Source: Thermococcus indicus
GTDB lineage: Archaea; Methanobacteriota_B; Thermococci; Thermococcales; Thermococcaceae
Direction: 5' to 3'
Length of the DNA: 64,000 nt
Assembly (NCBI RefSeq): GCF_006274605.1
Contig: NZ_CP040846.1
Location: 1,867,041-1,931,040, forward strand
Positions 12,091 through 22,503 of this stretch are shown here, piece after piece (the stretch's first letter is position 1; each line of letters starts with the position of its first letter). Below the pieces are notes generated by a model. It searched no databases. It saw only the letters and a list, made by a program, of their open reading frames with translations, and had not been told where the DNA came from. A program made the translations under genes and the position numbers.

Positions 12091-12098
12091 TTTATAAA
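12091..12098. promoter_or_regulatory. Perfectly symmetric TATA box TTTATAAA shared by 5S rRNA and the divergent 511-residue gene
   Basis: TTTATAAA lies 25 bases from the 5S 5' end on the minus strand and 24 bases from ATG 12122 on the plus strand. On the minus strand it is preceded by a purine-rich GTAAAG, and on the plus strand by GGAGGG. The plus-strand ATG has no ribosome binding site, so its transcript is probably leaderless. Confidence 0.7.
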
Positions 12099-12121
12099 CT
12101 TTACGGTCAATAGAACCGTCG

Positions 12122-13657
12122 ATGGAGAGGGAGATACTGGAACTGCTGAGGCTGGAGAGGGCAAGGGAGCCGCTGAGTCCCGGCAGACGGCTCAGGGAGT
12201 TTCAGTCGAGAATCCAGCGGTTTAAAAACGGCGAAGACGTTGAGATAGAGGGTTTTCTGCTGGGCAGAAAGCCCCCCAACGCCCCAAGGGACGCCGCATA
12301 CTACCTCCTGTCCCCCCTCTCCCCCTCGGAGCTGGCGGGGCTCGGGAGGGACGAGTTCAGAACGTACCTGGTGGTACGGGCAACGGAAGGCACGAGGGTC
12401 AGCGGGGACGTCAGGCCAGGAAGCTACGTCGCGGTGAGGGGAACCGCGGACGCGTACCGCTGGGGGAACCTGAGGATGGTTCACGCCACTTCAATCGAAG
12501 GAAGGGACTACTCGGAGTACTGGAAGGACCACCGGGAGTTCGCGCTGAGCAGGCGCGAGGTGGTTGACCTGTTCGAGAGGACCATCTACGTCCGCAGGGA
12601 CATGATGAAGGCCCTTATCTATTCACTCTACGGTGTGCCGTACATCCTCTGGGGAAGCGAGGCCCCCCAATGGGGCGAGGGTTTTGAGTACACCGTCTAC
12701 AAGTACGGGGAAAACATGGGGCTCCTGGCCCTCTGGAAGGCCCTGAAATACTTCCAGTCGAGCCTGCCGTGGGAGGTCCGTCTGAGGAAAGAAACCGCCC
12801 TCGAGATAATCGACCCGGCACTGGACATCGATTTCCGGATACGCAACCCCAACGGGACGGATATGCGGTACTACACCCCCTCCTCCAGGAGAGGACTGGT
12901 TAGAGTGCCGAAATGGAGCGAAGGGCACGTAGTAAACAAAAGGGCAATCGGTCTGCTGCCCCGGGATGTCGAGGCAACTCCAACAGACCCCCTGGCCAAA
13001 ATCTCCGAAACCCCCTTTGTGCTCATGCCGTGGGATGAGAAGCCGTACTTCGAGGAGAACCGGGAATTCCGGCAGCTGATTCCCAACCTTCTCGTGACCA
13101 TTTTCATCAACAGGGAGCGCTATCTCTCAATGAGCCACGGGGAGCTGAGCAGACTGAGGGACGAACACCTGAAATGGAGGAGATGGGGCAGGAAAGAGTA
13201 CAGCGAAACGTTCGAGAAGCTGACGACCCCAAGCGGCGTGCTCCACCTGGGGATGAGGTTCTACCTTGACAGCAGGCTCTTTGGAGCCATAACCCGTTTC
13301 TACGGGAGGGTAACTGACAGGGCGGTTAAAGACGTCAGGGAGATCGACGATACGATACTGAACGAGTGGAACGTGGTTTTTGGCGAGCTTGTTAGAAAGC
13401 GGCCGGAGGTCATAATGAAGCTCGAAAAGGAATACGAGCGCTACATCCCCTACGACGCCCGCGCCCAGAAGGCTCTGCAGATATTCCACGACCTCGCCTC
13501 CACAAGCCCTCTTGGAGAAGTCACCCGGGAGGAGTTCCTGAGCGAGATGCTGAAGAACGGCTTTAACGAGCGGGACGCTCTCAACCTGATTGAAAAGTTT
13601 ATAGCCACCGGCTACATTTACGAGCCGTTTCCGGGAAAGCTGATACTGATACGGTGA
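12122..13657 (+). CDS. Uncharacterised OB-fold / winged-helix protein, possibly a degenerate MCM-like protein
   Basis: This is a 511-residue protein of unknown function. The N-terminal 130 residues look like an OB-fold strand pattern (DVEIEGFLLGRK ... YLVVRATEGTRV ... SYVAVRGTADAYRW). A central segment (EVVDLFERTIYVRRDMMKAL) recalls the MCM run-up to its ATPase, but no Walker A or B motif is visible. The C terminus is a winged helix (VTREEFLSEMLKNGFNERDA ... GYIYEPFPGKLILI) similar in style to archaeal MCM C termini. The MCM link is a weak inference. The start appears leaderless, from the TATA box shared with 5S rRNA. The stop is four bases before the RNase P gene, so the two are probably co-transcribed. 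Confidence 0.8.
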   Translation: MEREILELLRLERAREPLSPGRRLREFQSRIQRFKNGEDVEIEGFLLGRKPPNAPRDAAYYLLSPLSPSELAGLGRDEFRTYLVVRATEGTRVSGDVRPGSYVAVRGTADAYRWGNLRMVHATSIEGRDYSEYWKDHREFALSRREVVDLFERTIYVRRDMMKALIYSLYGVPYILWGSEAPQWGEGFEYTVYKYGENMGLLALWKALKYFQSSLPWEVRLRKETALEIIDPALDIDFRIRNPNGTDMRYYTPSSRRGLVRVPKWSEGHVVNKRAIGLLPRDVEATPTDPLAKISETPFVLMPWDEKPYFEENREFRQLIPNLLVTIFINRERYLSMSHGELSRLRDEHLKWRRWGRKEYSETFEKLTTPSGVLHLGMRFYLDSRLFGAITRFYGRVTDRAVKDVREIDDTILNEWNVVFGELVRKRPEVIMKLEKEYERYIPYDARAQKALQIFHDLASTSPLGEVTREEFLSEMLKNGFNERDALNLIEKFIATGYIYEPFPGKLILIR

Positions 13658-13661
13658 TACC

Positions 13662-14081
13662 ATGAGCAAGAAAAAGTTCATCCGCCAGAGGGAGCAGAGG
13701 GAAAAGCGCAGAATTGCCCGCGAGAGGATTGAGACACTCTTCACCCTTGCCGAGCGCGTCTTCCCCTACGAGCCCGAGCTGGCCAACCGCTACGTCGAGA
13801 TAGCCCTCGCGGTTCAGCAGAAAGCGAGAATAAGGATGCCGAGAAAGTGGAAGCGCCGATACTGCAAGCGCTGTCACACGTTCCTCGTCCCGGGCGTCAA
13901 CGCCAGGGTGAGGCTCCGGAACGGCCACGTTGTCATCAAGTGCCTCAACTGCGGCCACATCATGAGATACCCGTACATCAGGGAGCAGAAGGAGCGTAGA
14001 ACCGCTTCTCTCACAGGGAAAACCGTCGAAAATGGACAGGGAATCAAAGCACCGTCAGAGAATCATTCCAATTCCCTCTGA
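13662..14081 (+). CDS. rnp4: RNase P protein component 4 (Rpp21 family)
   Basis: This is an RNA-binding subunit of archaeal RNase P, which matures tRNA 5' ends; it pairs with Rnp1 (Rpp29). N-terminal Lys/Arg-rich helices (KKKFIRQREQREKRRIARER) are followed by a zinc ribbon with CKRCH ... CLNCGH (about residues 67-103). The 139-residue length is slightly long because of a C-terminal tail. ATG 13662 lies four bases after the preceding gene. The last 19 bases overlap the convergent cyclase gene. The tail TASLTGKTVENGQGIKAPSE looks disordered. Confidence 0.94.
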   Translation: MSKKKFIRQREQREKRRIARERIETLFTLAERVFPYEPELANRYVEIALAVQQKARIRMPRKWKRRYCKRCHTFLVPGVNARVRLRNGHVVIKCLNCGHIMRYPYIREQKERRTASLTGKTVENGQGIKAPSENHSNSL

Positions 14082-14644
14082 ACTATCGCCACCGCCCTGA
14101 CGGGGCTTCCTGAGCCACCCTCTATTCTCAGGGGGAACGCTGCGAAGGTGAATTCCGCCCCAATGAGGACTTCCAGGTTAACCAGATTCTCGAAAACAGG
14201 AACCTCTGCACTCAGGAGTATCTTGTGAACGGCCTCGTCGCCTATGCTCATGGAGTCCGTGCCCACGGCCTTAGCCCCCTCCGCCACGAGAAACAGCGCC
14301 ACCTCGGGAGATAGTTCCCTGCCGCCCGTCAGGAAAAGCACCATCTTTCCAAAGTAGCCGCCATCAGGAATCTCATCGAGTCCTACCGGCCCCTCCCCCT
14401 CCCTGACGTCCAGAACGATGCCCGCACCGATGAACTTCTCAAGCGGCATCTCATCGATGGTCTTCCCCCCGGGCACGAAGTGCGCCGGCGCGTCAACGTG
14501 GGTGCCGGAATGCTCCCCCATCTTCAGAACGTTCATGTAGTAGCCGTCCCTGTCGATGACGGCCCAGAGCTTCACACTCACGGGCGGGTCGTCCGGATAA
14601 ACCGGGGTGTTTTCCGAGATGGAGAGGGAGAGGTCTATTATCAT
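14063..14644 (-). CDS. Cyclase-family metal-dependent hydrolase (kynurenine formamidase-like)
   Basis: This 193-residue protein belongs to the cyclase/formamidase fold family. The metal-binding signature HSGTHVDAPAHF (about residues 44-55) is intact, as is the downstream TGTDSMSIG-type region (AVGTDSMSIGDEAVHK). Members hydrolyse formamides such as N-formylkynurenine, or related cyclic amides; the substrate here cannot be told. Family archaeal proteins are of similar size. A TATA-like GGTTTTTAGG lies about 33 bases upstream on the minus strand. It is convergent with rnp4. Confidence 0.85.
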   Translation of the reverse strand: MIIDLSLSISENTPVYPDDPPVSVKLWAVIDRDGYYMNVLKMGEHSGTHVDAPAHFVPGGKTIDEMPLEKFIGAGIVLDVREGEGPVGLDEIPDGGYFGKMVLFLTGGRELSPEVALFLVAEGAKAVGTDSMSIGDEAVHKILLSAEVPVFENLVNLEVLIGAEFTFAAFPLRIEGGSGSPVRAVAIVQRELE

Positions 14645-14786
14645 GGGAACACCAACAGTTATAACGCCATCAACCTAAAAACCTTTCCGGAGATTGAATG
14701 AGCCACTTTAAATATGAAATTGAATACACAAAAATGGTAGCCCAAGTGTTTTAAGGTATGGCCCTAAAGGTTCACCGGTGATGGTG

Positions 14787-16052
14787 ATGAACTGCACGAG
14801 GGATTACTGCGTTAAGGACATCAACCTGGCCCCCAGCGGCGAGAAAAAGATAGACTGGGTTTCGCGCTTCATGCCGGTGCTCCAGCACATAAGGGCCGAC
14901 TTCGAGAAGAGAAAGCCATTCAAAGGGGTCAGAATCGCGACGACGCTTCACCTTGAGATGAAAACCGCCTTCCTGCTCCTTACGCTCAAAGCTGCCGGTA
15001 CAGAGGTTTCAGCGGCAGCCAGCAACCCCCTTTCAACCCAGGACGACGTTGTCGCGGCACTGGCAAAGGCAGGCGTCAAGGTGTATGCCATTAGAGGGGA
15101 GGACAGGGAGCAGTACTACGAGTTCATGCACAGAGCTTTGGACATAAAGCCGAACATCATCATAGACGACGGCGCGGACATGGTGAGCACCGTCCTCAAG
15201 GAGAGAACCGAGCTGATAGACGGGCTCTGGGGGGCGAGCGAGGAAACGACAACGGGAGTGATAAGGCTCCGCGCCATGGAGAAGGACGGCGTTCTGAAGT
15301 TCCCCATCATAGCGGTGAACGACAGCTACACCAAATACCTCTTCGACAACCGCTACGGCACCGGCCAGTCAACGTGGGACGGAATCCTGAGGACAACCAA
15401 CCTGCTGATAGCCGGCAAGAACGTCGTCGTTATCGGCTACGGCTGGTGCGGCAGGGGTATAGCGATGAGGGCAAAGGGCCTCGGAGCGACTGTGATAGTG
15501 GTGGAGGTTGACCCGATCAGGGCGTTGGAGGCGAGGATGGACGGCTTCCTGGTCATGGACATGATGGAAGCTGCCAAGGTTGGGGACATCTTCGTCACCT
15601 CAACGGGCGACATCAACTGCATAAGGAGGGAGCACTTCGAGGTCATGAAGGACGGCGCCATAATGGCCAACGCCGGCCACTTCGACGTGGAGATAAGCAA
15701 ACCGGACCTAGAGAGCTTAGCCGTCGAGATAAGCGAGCCGAGGCCGAACATAACCGAGTACAAGCTCAAGGATGGAAGGAGGCTCTACCTCCTTGCCGAA
15801 GGCAGGCTCGTAAACCTCGCCGCGGCAGATGGACATCCGGCCGAGATAATGGACATGAGCTTCGCCCTGCAGGCGAAGGCGGCCGAGTACATACTGAACA
15901 ACCACGAGAGGCTTGAGCCAAAGGTCTACGTGCTTCCGAGGGAGATAGACGAGATGGTTGCAAGGATCAAGCTTGCCTCGATGGGGATAAAAATCGAGGA
16001 GCTCACCGAGGAGCAGAGGAGGTACCTGGAGAGCTGGGAGCACGGGACCTGA
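14787..16052 (+). CDS. ahcY: Adenosylhomocysteinase (SAH hydrolase)
   Basis: This enzyme cleaves S-adenosylhomocysteine to adenosine and homocysteine, relieving product inhibition of methyltransferases. The 421-residue protein carries the signatures [13 protein letters not shown] and [26 protein letters not shown], and the NAD-binding [19 protein letters not shown] (about residues 214-232). Archaeal length lacks the C-terminal extension of eukaryal enzymes. ATG 14787 is preferred because GGTGATG precedes it; ATG 14781 and GTG 14778 are alternatives. TATA-like TTTTAAGG (14749-14756) or TTTAAATA (14707-14714) could drive it. A T-rich terminator follows, and then a methyltransferase gene. Confidence 0.96.
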   Translation: MNCTRDYCVKDINLAPSGEKKIDWVSRFMPVLQHIRADFEKRKPFKGVRIATTLHLEMKTAFLLLTLKAAGTEVSAAASNPLSTQDDVVAALAKAGVKVYAIRGEDREQYYEFMHRALDIKPNIIIDDGADMVSTVLKERTELIDGLWGASEETTTGVIRLRAMEKDGVLKFPIIAVNDSYTKYLFDNRYGTGQSTWDGILRTTNLLIAGKNVVVIGYGWCGRGIAMRAKGLGATVIVVEVDPIRALEARMDGFLVMDMMEAAKVGDIFVTSTGDINCIRREHFEVMKDGAIMANAGHFDVEISKPDLESLAVEISEPRPNITEYKLKDGRRLYLLAEGRLVNLAAADGHPAEIMDMSFALQAKAAEYILNNHERLEPKVYVLPREIDEMVARIKLASMGIKIEELTEEQRRYLESWEHGT

Positions 16053-16057
16053 GTCCC

Positions 16058-16068
16058 TTTTTTCTTTC
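16058..16068 (+). terminator. T-rich termination tract after ahcY
   Basis: TTTTTTCTTTC directly follows the ahcY stop. Archaeal RNA polymerase terminates at such T tracts. The next gene starts only 13 bases later with a good GGTGGTGG site, so read-through is possible. Confidence 0.4.
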
Positions 16069-16080
16069 CGGGTGGTGGCC

Positions 16081-16503
16081 ATGAACTTCGAGCCCTTCAA
16101 ACTCGTTCCCGTCGGCCACGTGAGGAAGGAGGGGGAGACCTTCATCGAAATCCTACCGGAGTTCGGAGAAGCCATGGATGGTCTCAACGAGGGCGACTGG
16201 ATAAAGCTGATCCTCTGGTTCCACGCCAGCGACAGGCCGGAGAGGAGGAGCATCCTGAAGGTTCACCCCTACAACAACCCGGCCAATCCCCTCAGGGGAG
16301 TCTTCGCAACGCGCTCGCCGGTCAGGCCCAACCCACTGGCAATATACGCAGTTAGAATAAACCGCGTCGAGGGAAACAGGCTCTACATCGACTGGATAGA
16401 CGCGATGGACGGGACGCCGGTTGTTGACATCAAGATTCTCGTGGAGAGGCTGGATTGCCCCGAGAAAAGCCCCGAAGGGGTCGTTAATAGAAAAGGGACA
16501 TAG
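16081..16503 (+). CDS. TrmO-like SAM-dependent tRNA methyltransferase (UPF0066)
   Basis: This 140-residue protein is of the TsaA/TrmO beta-barrel family, whose bacterial member N6-methylates t6A37 in tRNA. The characteristic block VFATRSPVRPNPLAIYAV (about residues 75-92) and DAMDGTPVVDIKI are present, as is the N-terminal VGHVRKEG. It is shorter than bacterial TrmO and has no obvious extra C-terminal domain. ATG 16081 follows GGTGGTGG. Adjacent ahcY would remove the SAH product, a sensible pairing. Activity on t6A in archaea is an extrapolation. Confidence 0.88.
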   Translation: MNFEPFKLVPVGHVRKEGETFIEILPEFGEAMDGLNEGDWIKLILWFHASDRPERRSILKVHPYNNPANPLRGVFATRSPVRPNPLAIYAVRINRVEGNRLYIDWIDAMDGTPVVDIKILVERLDCPEKSPEGVVNRKGT

Positions 16504-16521
16504 TGAAACCATATCGCAAGG

Positions 16522-17538
16522 TCAGCTACCGAGATCAGCACGTATATCCTGGAGTATATCCCCAGCAGCTGACAGAGGCGAGACCCTGTAGCTCAGCTTC
16601 TCCCCCCTCTGGAGGTGAAAAATCTTCCCATCATCCTTCCCCGGAACATCGCACGACGCCAGCAGTTCAATGAGCTCCGGGCTGTGGGTGGTCATGAACA
16701 CCTGGACGTTATGACTAACGGCACCGTTCAGGAGGGTTTTTGCCATCACGCGGAGGGATTTTGGATGGTGGAACGTTTCAGCCAAGTCAATGAAAAGATA
16801 CCCGCCCTCAAGGAGGGGCATTAAAAACGATATCACCATCGCACTCTTAAACCCCTCACCCATGAGGTAATACGGATAAACACCATCCTCGGTCTCAACG
16901 TGGAGAACCCAGAGGCCTTCCTTGAAAAGGGGGCTGAATCCCTTGGTGCCGGGATACGCCTGCCTGAGTATCCTTATGCTGTCCTTCACAATCCGTTTCT
17001 CATAGGCGTGTGAGTAGAGAACTTCGGCATAGCCAAACTTCCTCAGCGTCGTGGGTATCAGGAACTCAAAGCCATGGTGCGGAAGGAATACCTTTGGAGT
17101 GACCTCATGCTCATCAAACCCACCCGGGGCCAGTTCCTCCCTTGACACAACGGCCTTAAACTTGGGAACCACCTCATCTTCCCTGTCTATCTCCAGATAC
17201 GCCACCAGCTTGCCTCGGAGTTCATCGTCCCCCCTCCTGATTGTGAGGGTAACCGACTCGTCCTGCATTCTGGCGGTCAGGTTAATCGTATCCGTGCCCC
17301 TGTGGAACAGATCATCCACTGCAAGAGCCCCGTACCAGCCCCTCCAGAGCAGGGCCTGCCGAAGGGTCTCGGCAAAGACCATTGCCCCCTTTCGAGCTGC
17401 CATGAGAACGGAGAGCGCTTCAAGCACGCTTGATTTGGAGGAGTTGTTTCTCCCAACCAGCACGTTGATCCGGCCGAGGCCGGACAGCTCTAAACTACGG
17501 ATCCCCCTAAAGTTCCGGATGCCCAGCGACTCGATCAT
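16522..17538 (-). CDS. AAA family (ABC/RecF-like) ATPase
   Basis: This 338-residue protein starts MIESLGIRNFRGIRSLEL, typical of RecF/OLD-like ATPases. The Walker A is GRNNSSKSS (about residues 30-38) and the Walker B-like segment is YLFIDLAETFHHPKSL, followed by VFMTTHSPELIELL. In the Walker A, Ser replaces Gly in G-K-(S/T) (S-S-K-S), and in Walker B the usual acidic pair is DLAE. No nuclease (TOPRIM) domain is visible. It stands alone with no adjacent effector, so a defence role is not supported. ATG 17538 follows GGTGGTGGGTGG. Confidence 0.85.
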   Translation of the reverse strand: MIESLGIRNFRGIRSLELSGLGRINVLVGRNNSSKSSVLEALSVLMAARKGAMVFAETLRQALLWRGWYGALAVDDLFHRGTDTINLTARMQDESVTLTIRRGDDELRGKLVAYLEIDREDEVVPKFKAVVSREELAPGGFDEHEVTPKVFLPHHGFEFLIPTTLRKFGYAEVLYSHAYEKRIVKDSIRILRQAYPGTKGFSPLFKEGLWVLHVETEDGVYPYYLMGEGFKSAMVISFLMPLLEGGYLFIDLAETFHHPKSLRVMAKTLLNGAVSHNVQVFMTTHSPELIELLASCDVPGKDDGKIFHLQRGEKLSYRVSPLSAAGDILQDIRADLGS

Positions 17539-17592
17539 CCCACCCACCACCAAATTCTCTGAACGTTCACCAATTAAACGTTATCGACCCGA

Positions 17593-18627
17593 CTAAAACA
17601 CGTGCAATGCACTCGCCTTGAAGCTGACGTAAACTTCCTTCCCCTTCGTTATTCCCATCTCCAGCATCGAGGACCGGGTTATGAAGGCCCTCAGATGCAG
17701 GTCGCCAATTCTCAGATGAACCCTGACGAGCGGGCCGAGTTCTTCAACCGACTCAACCAAGGCCTTGAACTCGTTCCTCGCTGACGTTCTAATGGGGCCC
17801 AAGGAGAGGATTATGTCCTCAGGGCGAAGGCCGACGCGAACCCTTCCCCTCGCCTCAGCCGGAAGCTCTATCTCGACGCCGTTGCTCCTCAGAATCCTTC
17901 CCTCCGCGGTGCCCTCTATGATGTTCTCGAAGCCGAGGAACCGCGCCACCTCCTCGCTCGCCGGTCTCGAAAAGACGTTCCTGACCGAACCTGTCTGGAC
18001 GAGCCTTCCATCGAGCATGACGCCCACCCTGTCGCCCAGGCTCACCGCCTCCTCGAAGGAGTGGGTAACGTGCAGCGCGGTGAAGCCAAGCTCTTTCTTC
18101 CAGCGCTTCATCTCACCCAAGAGCCTCGCCCTGGTCTGAACGTCGAGGTTGGCGAAGGGCTCGTCCATGAGAAGAAGGGCAGGCTCCACGACGAGGGCCC
18201 TGGCTATCGCCACGCGCTGGCTCTCCCCGCCGCTCAGGGTTTTCGGCCTTCTGTGGAGGAGGTGGGCTATTCCCAGAACCTCGACTATTTCCTTGACTTT
18301 CCTCTCGATTTCCGTCCTCGGAACCCTCCGGAGCTTAAGCCCGAAGGCTATGTTGTCGAAGACGCTCATGTGGGGGAAGAGGGCGTAGTTCTGTGGGATG
18401 TAGGCTAGGCCACGCCTCTCCGGAGGTAGAGCGGTTATGTCCTCGCCGTTGAGAAGAACCCTTCCCCCGTCGGGTTCGATTATCCCAGCTATTATCTCCA
18501 GCAACACCGTCTTCCCGGCCCCGCTCGGGCCGAGGATTATGAAGTGCTCGCCCTCGCTAACGCTGAAGCTTATCTCCCTCAGCCGGAACTCCCTCCAGTC
18601 CTTGGAGATTCCCTCAACCTCAAGCAT
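17593..18627 (-). CDS. wtpC: Tungstate/molybdate ABC transporter ATP-binding protein WtpC
   Basis: This is the ATPase of the Wtp tungstate importer. It has Walker A GPSGAGKT (about residues 34-41), the Q loop at [10 protein letters not shown], signature LSGGESQR, Walker [10 protein letters not shown] and switch His in THSFEEA. The C-terminal 100 residues form a TOBE-type regulatory domain. The 344-residue length is typical. Its ATG overlaps the end of wtpB by eight bases, and it is the last gene of a wtpA-wtpB-wtpC operon. Tungsten feeds enzymes such as the aldehyde oxidoreductase encoded near 58 kb. Confidence 0.93.
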   Translation of the reverse strand: MLEVEGISKDWREFRLREISFSVSEGEHFIILGPSGAGKTVLLEIIAGIIEPDGGRVLLNGEDITALPPERRGLAYIPQNYALFPHMSVFDNIAFGLKLRRVPRTEIERKVKEIVEVLGIAHLLHRRPKTLSGGESQRVAIARALVVEPALLLMDEPFANLDVQTRARLLGEMKRWKKELGFTALHVTHSFEEAVSLGDRVGVMLDGRLVQTGSVRNVFSRPASEEVARFLGFENIIEGTAEGRILRSNGVEIELPAEARGRVRVGLRPEDIILSLGPIRTSARNEFKALVESVEELGPLVRVHLRIGDLHLRAFITRSSMLEMGITKGKEVYVSFKASALHVF

Positions 18628-19372
18628 TGGCCTTCCTCCCCACGAGCCAGCGCAGGATAACGAAGACGGTGAGGCTCATCACGATTAGAATCACGGAAAT
18701 CGGCCTCGATGCCCTCAGGCCGTAGTTGTTGAAGTACTCCATGACGAGAACCTGGGCCGTTTTGGGGTAGTAGGCGACGATTAGTATCGCACCCACCTCG
18801 CTTATGGCCCTCGCCCACGTCATTATGACCCCGCTCGCTATAGCCGGAAACGCCATCGGGAGTGCCACGGAGAAGAACGCTCTTAGGCGGGAGGCACCGA
18901 GGGTTCTGGCAACGTGCTCCAGCCCCTCATCAACCGCCAGAAAGCCATCGCGCGCGGCGTTTATCGCGAACGGAGCTGAAACGAAGAGCATCGCGGCTAT
19001 TATTCCCGTGTAGCTATCGAGGATCGCGCTTGAAAAGGCCACGAGGAGCATTATCCCGACGACCGAGTGCGGGATGACGATGGGAACGTCAACCAGGGCC
19101 TGGACGAGGCTCTTCCCGGGGAAATCCTTCCTGGCCAAAACGTAGCCCAGTGGGACGCCGAAGAAGAGCGCGATTAGAGCTGTCGCCGTCGCCGTGAGGA
19201 GGGAGTTCCTGAGGGCCTCGATGACGTAGGCGTCGTGAAGGGCCCTGAGCAACATTTCGAAGTCCGAGGCCTGCTTCGCCAGTATGACGATGAGAGGGAG
19301 AGCTATGTAGACCACGAGAAAGCTCCCCATCGCAGCGAAGAAGTAAAGCGTGTAGTCGCGCCTCGTCCCCAT
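18620..19372 (-). CDS. wtpB: Tungstate/molybdate ABC transporter permease WtpB
   Basis: This 250-residue membrane permease has about six transmembrane helices. The binding-protein-dependent transport signature is visible as [21 protein letters not shown] (EAA motif), which docks WtpC. The N terminus [20 protein letters not shown] enters the membrane directly. It lies 39 bases downstream of wtpA and overlaps wtpC by eight bases. Specificity for tungstate over molybdate is inferred from the adjacent WtpA and the Thermococcales setting. Confidence 0.93.
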   Translation of the reverse strand: MGTRRDYTLYFFAAMGSFLVVYIALPLIVILAKQASDFEMLLRALHDAYVIEALRNSLLTATATALIALFFGVPLGYVLARKDFPGKSLVQALVDVPIVIPHSVVGIMLLVAFSSAILDSYTGIIAAMLFVSAPFAINAARDGFLAVDEGLEHVARTLGASRLRAFFSVALPMAFPAIASGVIMTWARAISEVGAILIVAYYPKTAQVLVMEYFNNYGLRASRPISVILIVMSLTVFVILRWLVGRKANA

Positions 19373-19411
19373 GGCGATCCCTCTGGATTTGGGAGGAGGG
19401 GAATAAAAACC

Positions 19412-20509
<1,098 letters not shown>

Positions 20510-20571
20510 TTAACGTAAGCGAAAGTGTTTTCTCAACTTAGCCTGAATTCCCCAAGGAAATCAAGGGATAT

Positions 20572-21921
20572 CTATACGGAGAACAGGTCGCCGATCTCAA
20601 AAACAATAAAACCCTTTTCCTCGAGCATTTTCCTTCCCTCAACAGCCCTCGCAACGAGTCCAAGTTTTCTCTCCTCCGTCCTGGTTCTAACGTTCTCCGC
20701 CTTCTCCTCTAGATTCTTAAGAATCCCAACGGCTTCCCGGTAGCTCAAAGTGCCCCATTTAGCCTCGAAGAAGTAAGCTATCCCATCTTTCACGCCGACG
20801 AAGTCGATCTCCTCGCTCTTACTCCACCACCTTCCACCTCTCTCAAAGGCGAATTTTATCCAGAGGAAGTCGGCAGCGGTCCTTTCAAAGACCCGCCCCA
20901 TGTAGTGGTCGAAGTTCGCCTTGACCTCCTCAAGAACCTCGCCGTAGAACTCCCGCTCAATCCTCTCCCTGTTCGGATAGACGAAGCGGAACCAGAAGCG
21001 GAAGTAGTTGTTGGCGAACTCATAACGGAGGTTTCTCCTCTTTTCGGGCTCAAAGGCCGGGTGAACCTTGCGTATAACCCTTATCCTTGCGAGGTTGTCG
21101 AGGTAGCGCGAAACAGTTCCCCTGTCGAAGCCCGTGAAGTTCACTATCTCGCCGAAACTCGTCTTCCCTAAGGCTATAGCTTTTAGTATCGAGAAGTAGC
21201 GCGCCGGCTCCCTGAACTCCTGCCTGAGGAGGAACTCCGCCTCGGTGTAGAGGGGGCTTTCCTTCCGAGTGAACAGCCTCTCGACGTTCTCCCAGAATGG
21301 CAACCTTTCATCAAACTGCCTCAGGTAGGCGGGAATCCCATCGGTTACGCCGTAGACCCTAAGCAGGTCCTCCGGGGAATAGCCCTTAAGGAACTCCCCA
21401 ACGTGCCAGTACTTCAGGGGTTTAACGTCGAGCTGCATTGTTCTTCTCCCGTAGAGGGGGCTCTTGTGGCCGAGGAGCCTCTCCATCATGCCGATCGAGG
21501 AACCCACGAGCACGAGCTTAACCCTTGAGTTCTGGAGGTGCAAATCCCACGCTTTCTGGAGAAGAGACGGAAAAGCGGGATTTCCTTCAACGAGATAGGG
21601 GAGTTCGTCTATTACGATGACCCCCTTTCCTCGCTCCCCAAGGAGGCGGAACAGCTCGACCCAATCAAGGTCGGAACGGCCTATTACATCGTCCCCCAGA
21701 AGCTCAGCAACCTTTTTCCGGAACTCCGCAAGGTTCTCCCCCTCGCTCCTCTCGTCCACGAGGAAGTAAAGGTACCTGAACCCCCCGACGGACTTCAGGA
21801 TGAGGGCTGTCTTTCCGACCCTCCTCCTGCCGTAAACCACTATCATCTCTGCTTTATCGCTCTCAAACGCCCTCCTCAGGGCTTTAATCTCATACTCCCT
21901 GTCCACAAATTGTTGCATCAT
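20572..21921 (-). CDS. Archaeal AAA ATPase with DUF234-type C terminus
   Basis: This 449-residue protein is of the archaeal ATPase family widespread in hyperthermophiles. The N terminus FVDREYEIKALRRAFES precedes Walker A VYGRRRVGKTALI (about residues 29-41), Walker B KGVIVIDELPYL, and a winged-helix region (FGEIVNFTGFDRGTVSRYL). A C-terminal restriction-endonuclease-like DUF234 part follows, with the acidic/lysine cluster EEIDFVGVKDG ... YFFEAKWG. Function is unknown, although a DNA-related or mobile-element origin has been suggested for the family. Two adjacent ATG codons are possible starts (21921 and 21918). It lies between wtpA and an HD-domain gene. Confidence 0.88.
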   Translation of the reverse strand: MMQQFVDREYEIKALRRAFESDKAEMIVVYGRRRVGKTALILKSVGGFRYLYFLVDERSEGENLAEFRKKVAELLGDDVIGRSDLDWVELFRLLGERGKGVIVIDELPYLVEGNPAFPSLLQKAWDLHLQNSRVKLVLVGSSIGMMERLLGHKSPLYGRRTMQLDVKPLKYWHVGEFLKGYSPEDLLRVYGVTDGIPAYLRQFDERLPFWENVERLFTRKESPLYTEAEFLLRQEFREPARYFSILKAIALGKTSFGEIVNFTGFDRGTVSRYLDNLARIRVIRKVHPAFEPEKRRNLRYEFANNYFRFWFRFVYPNRERIEREFYGEVLEEVKANFDHYMGRVFERTAADFLWIKFAFERGGRWWSKSEEIDFVGVKDGIAYFFEAKWGTLSYREAVGILKNLEEKAENVRTRTEERKLGLVARAVEGRKMLEEKGFIVFEIGDLFSV

Positions 21922-21943
21922 GATTAGACTAATCGTGTTGCAA

Positions 21944-22501
21944 CTATTTAACTTTTTCCCTCATCTCAAAGAGGCCTTCCACAATCTCCCTGAAATGCTC
22001 ATAGAACTCGCTCTCCCGGAGGGAATCCATGGCCTTCCAGAACTCCTCGAGGTTGGCAAAGCCGGCCCTTTCGTATTCGAGTGCCTGAATCAGCATCTCC
22101 AGCTTGTCGGCGAACTTTACGAGCCTGCCCTCGAGGCTGAGGCCCTCCTCGTACTCCCTCCACAGCCGGAAGTACTCCCTCGGATTCGATGTTTTGATGA
22201 AAAGCTCCATCGCGGCCTTCTTCTCGGCCTTGTCCTTGTCGAGGTAGTACTGCGCCGTCAGGGGTATGTCGGTGACCCTCGCCTCGACGAGGTCATGAAG
22301 GAGGGCTATCTTGAGGGCCCGCTCAACGTTTATCTCAACGCCCTTAGCCTTCAGCTCATCGGCCAGAAAGAGGGTTATCAACGCCACGCGGTAGCTGTGG
22401 TCGGCTATGCTCTCGGGATTTGAAACGCCGCGGAGGAGCCAGCCCGTTCTGGGAAGCCTTTTCAGGTTCCCCGCTTCGATAAAAAGGTCGATGAGGGACA
22501 T
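21944..22501 (-). CDS. HD-domain phosphohydrolase (YfbR / 5'-deoxynucleotidase-like)
   Basis: This 185-residue protein is of the HD hydrolase superfamily. The metal ligands are visible: His in ADHSYRVAL, the HD pair in ALLHDLVEARVTDIP, and a later Asp in LVKFADKLEMLIQAL. Length and order match COG1896 enzymes that remove phosphate from deoxynucleoside monophosphates. ATG 22501 lies two bases after the OB-like gene ends, so the two form an operon. Substrate is inferred from the family. Confidence 0.9.
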   Translation of the reverse strand: MSLIDLFIEAGNLKRLPRTGWLLRGVSNPESIADHSYRVALITLFLADELKAKGVEINVERALKIALLHDLVEARVTDIPLTAQYYLDKDKAEKKAAMELFIKTSNPREYFRLWREYEEGLSLEGRLVKFADKLEMLIQALEYERAGFANLEEFWKAMDSLRESEFYEHFREIVEGLFEMREKVK

Positions 22502-22503
22502 TT

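Noticed and set aside
16522-17538. A possible defence system around the OLD/RecF-like ATPase
   Set aside because: No nuclease, methyltransferase or other effector is adjacent; neighbours are ahcY-TrmO and wtpC, so context gives no support.
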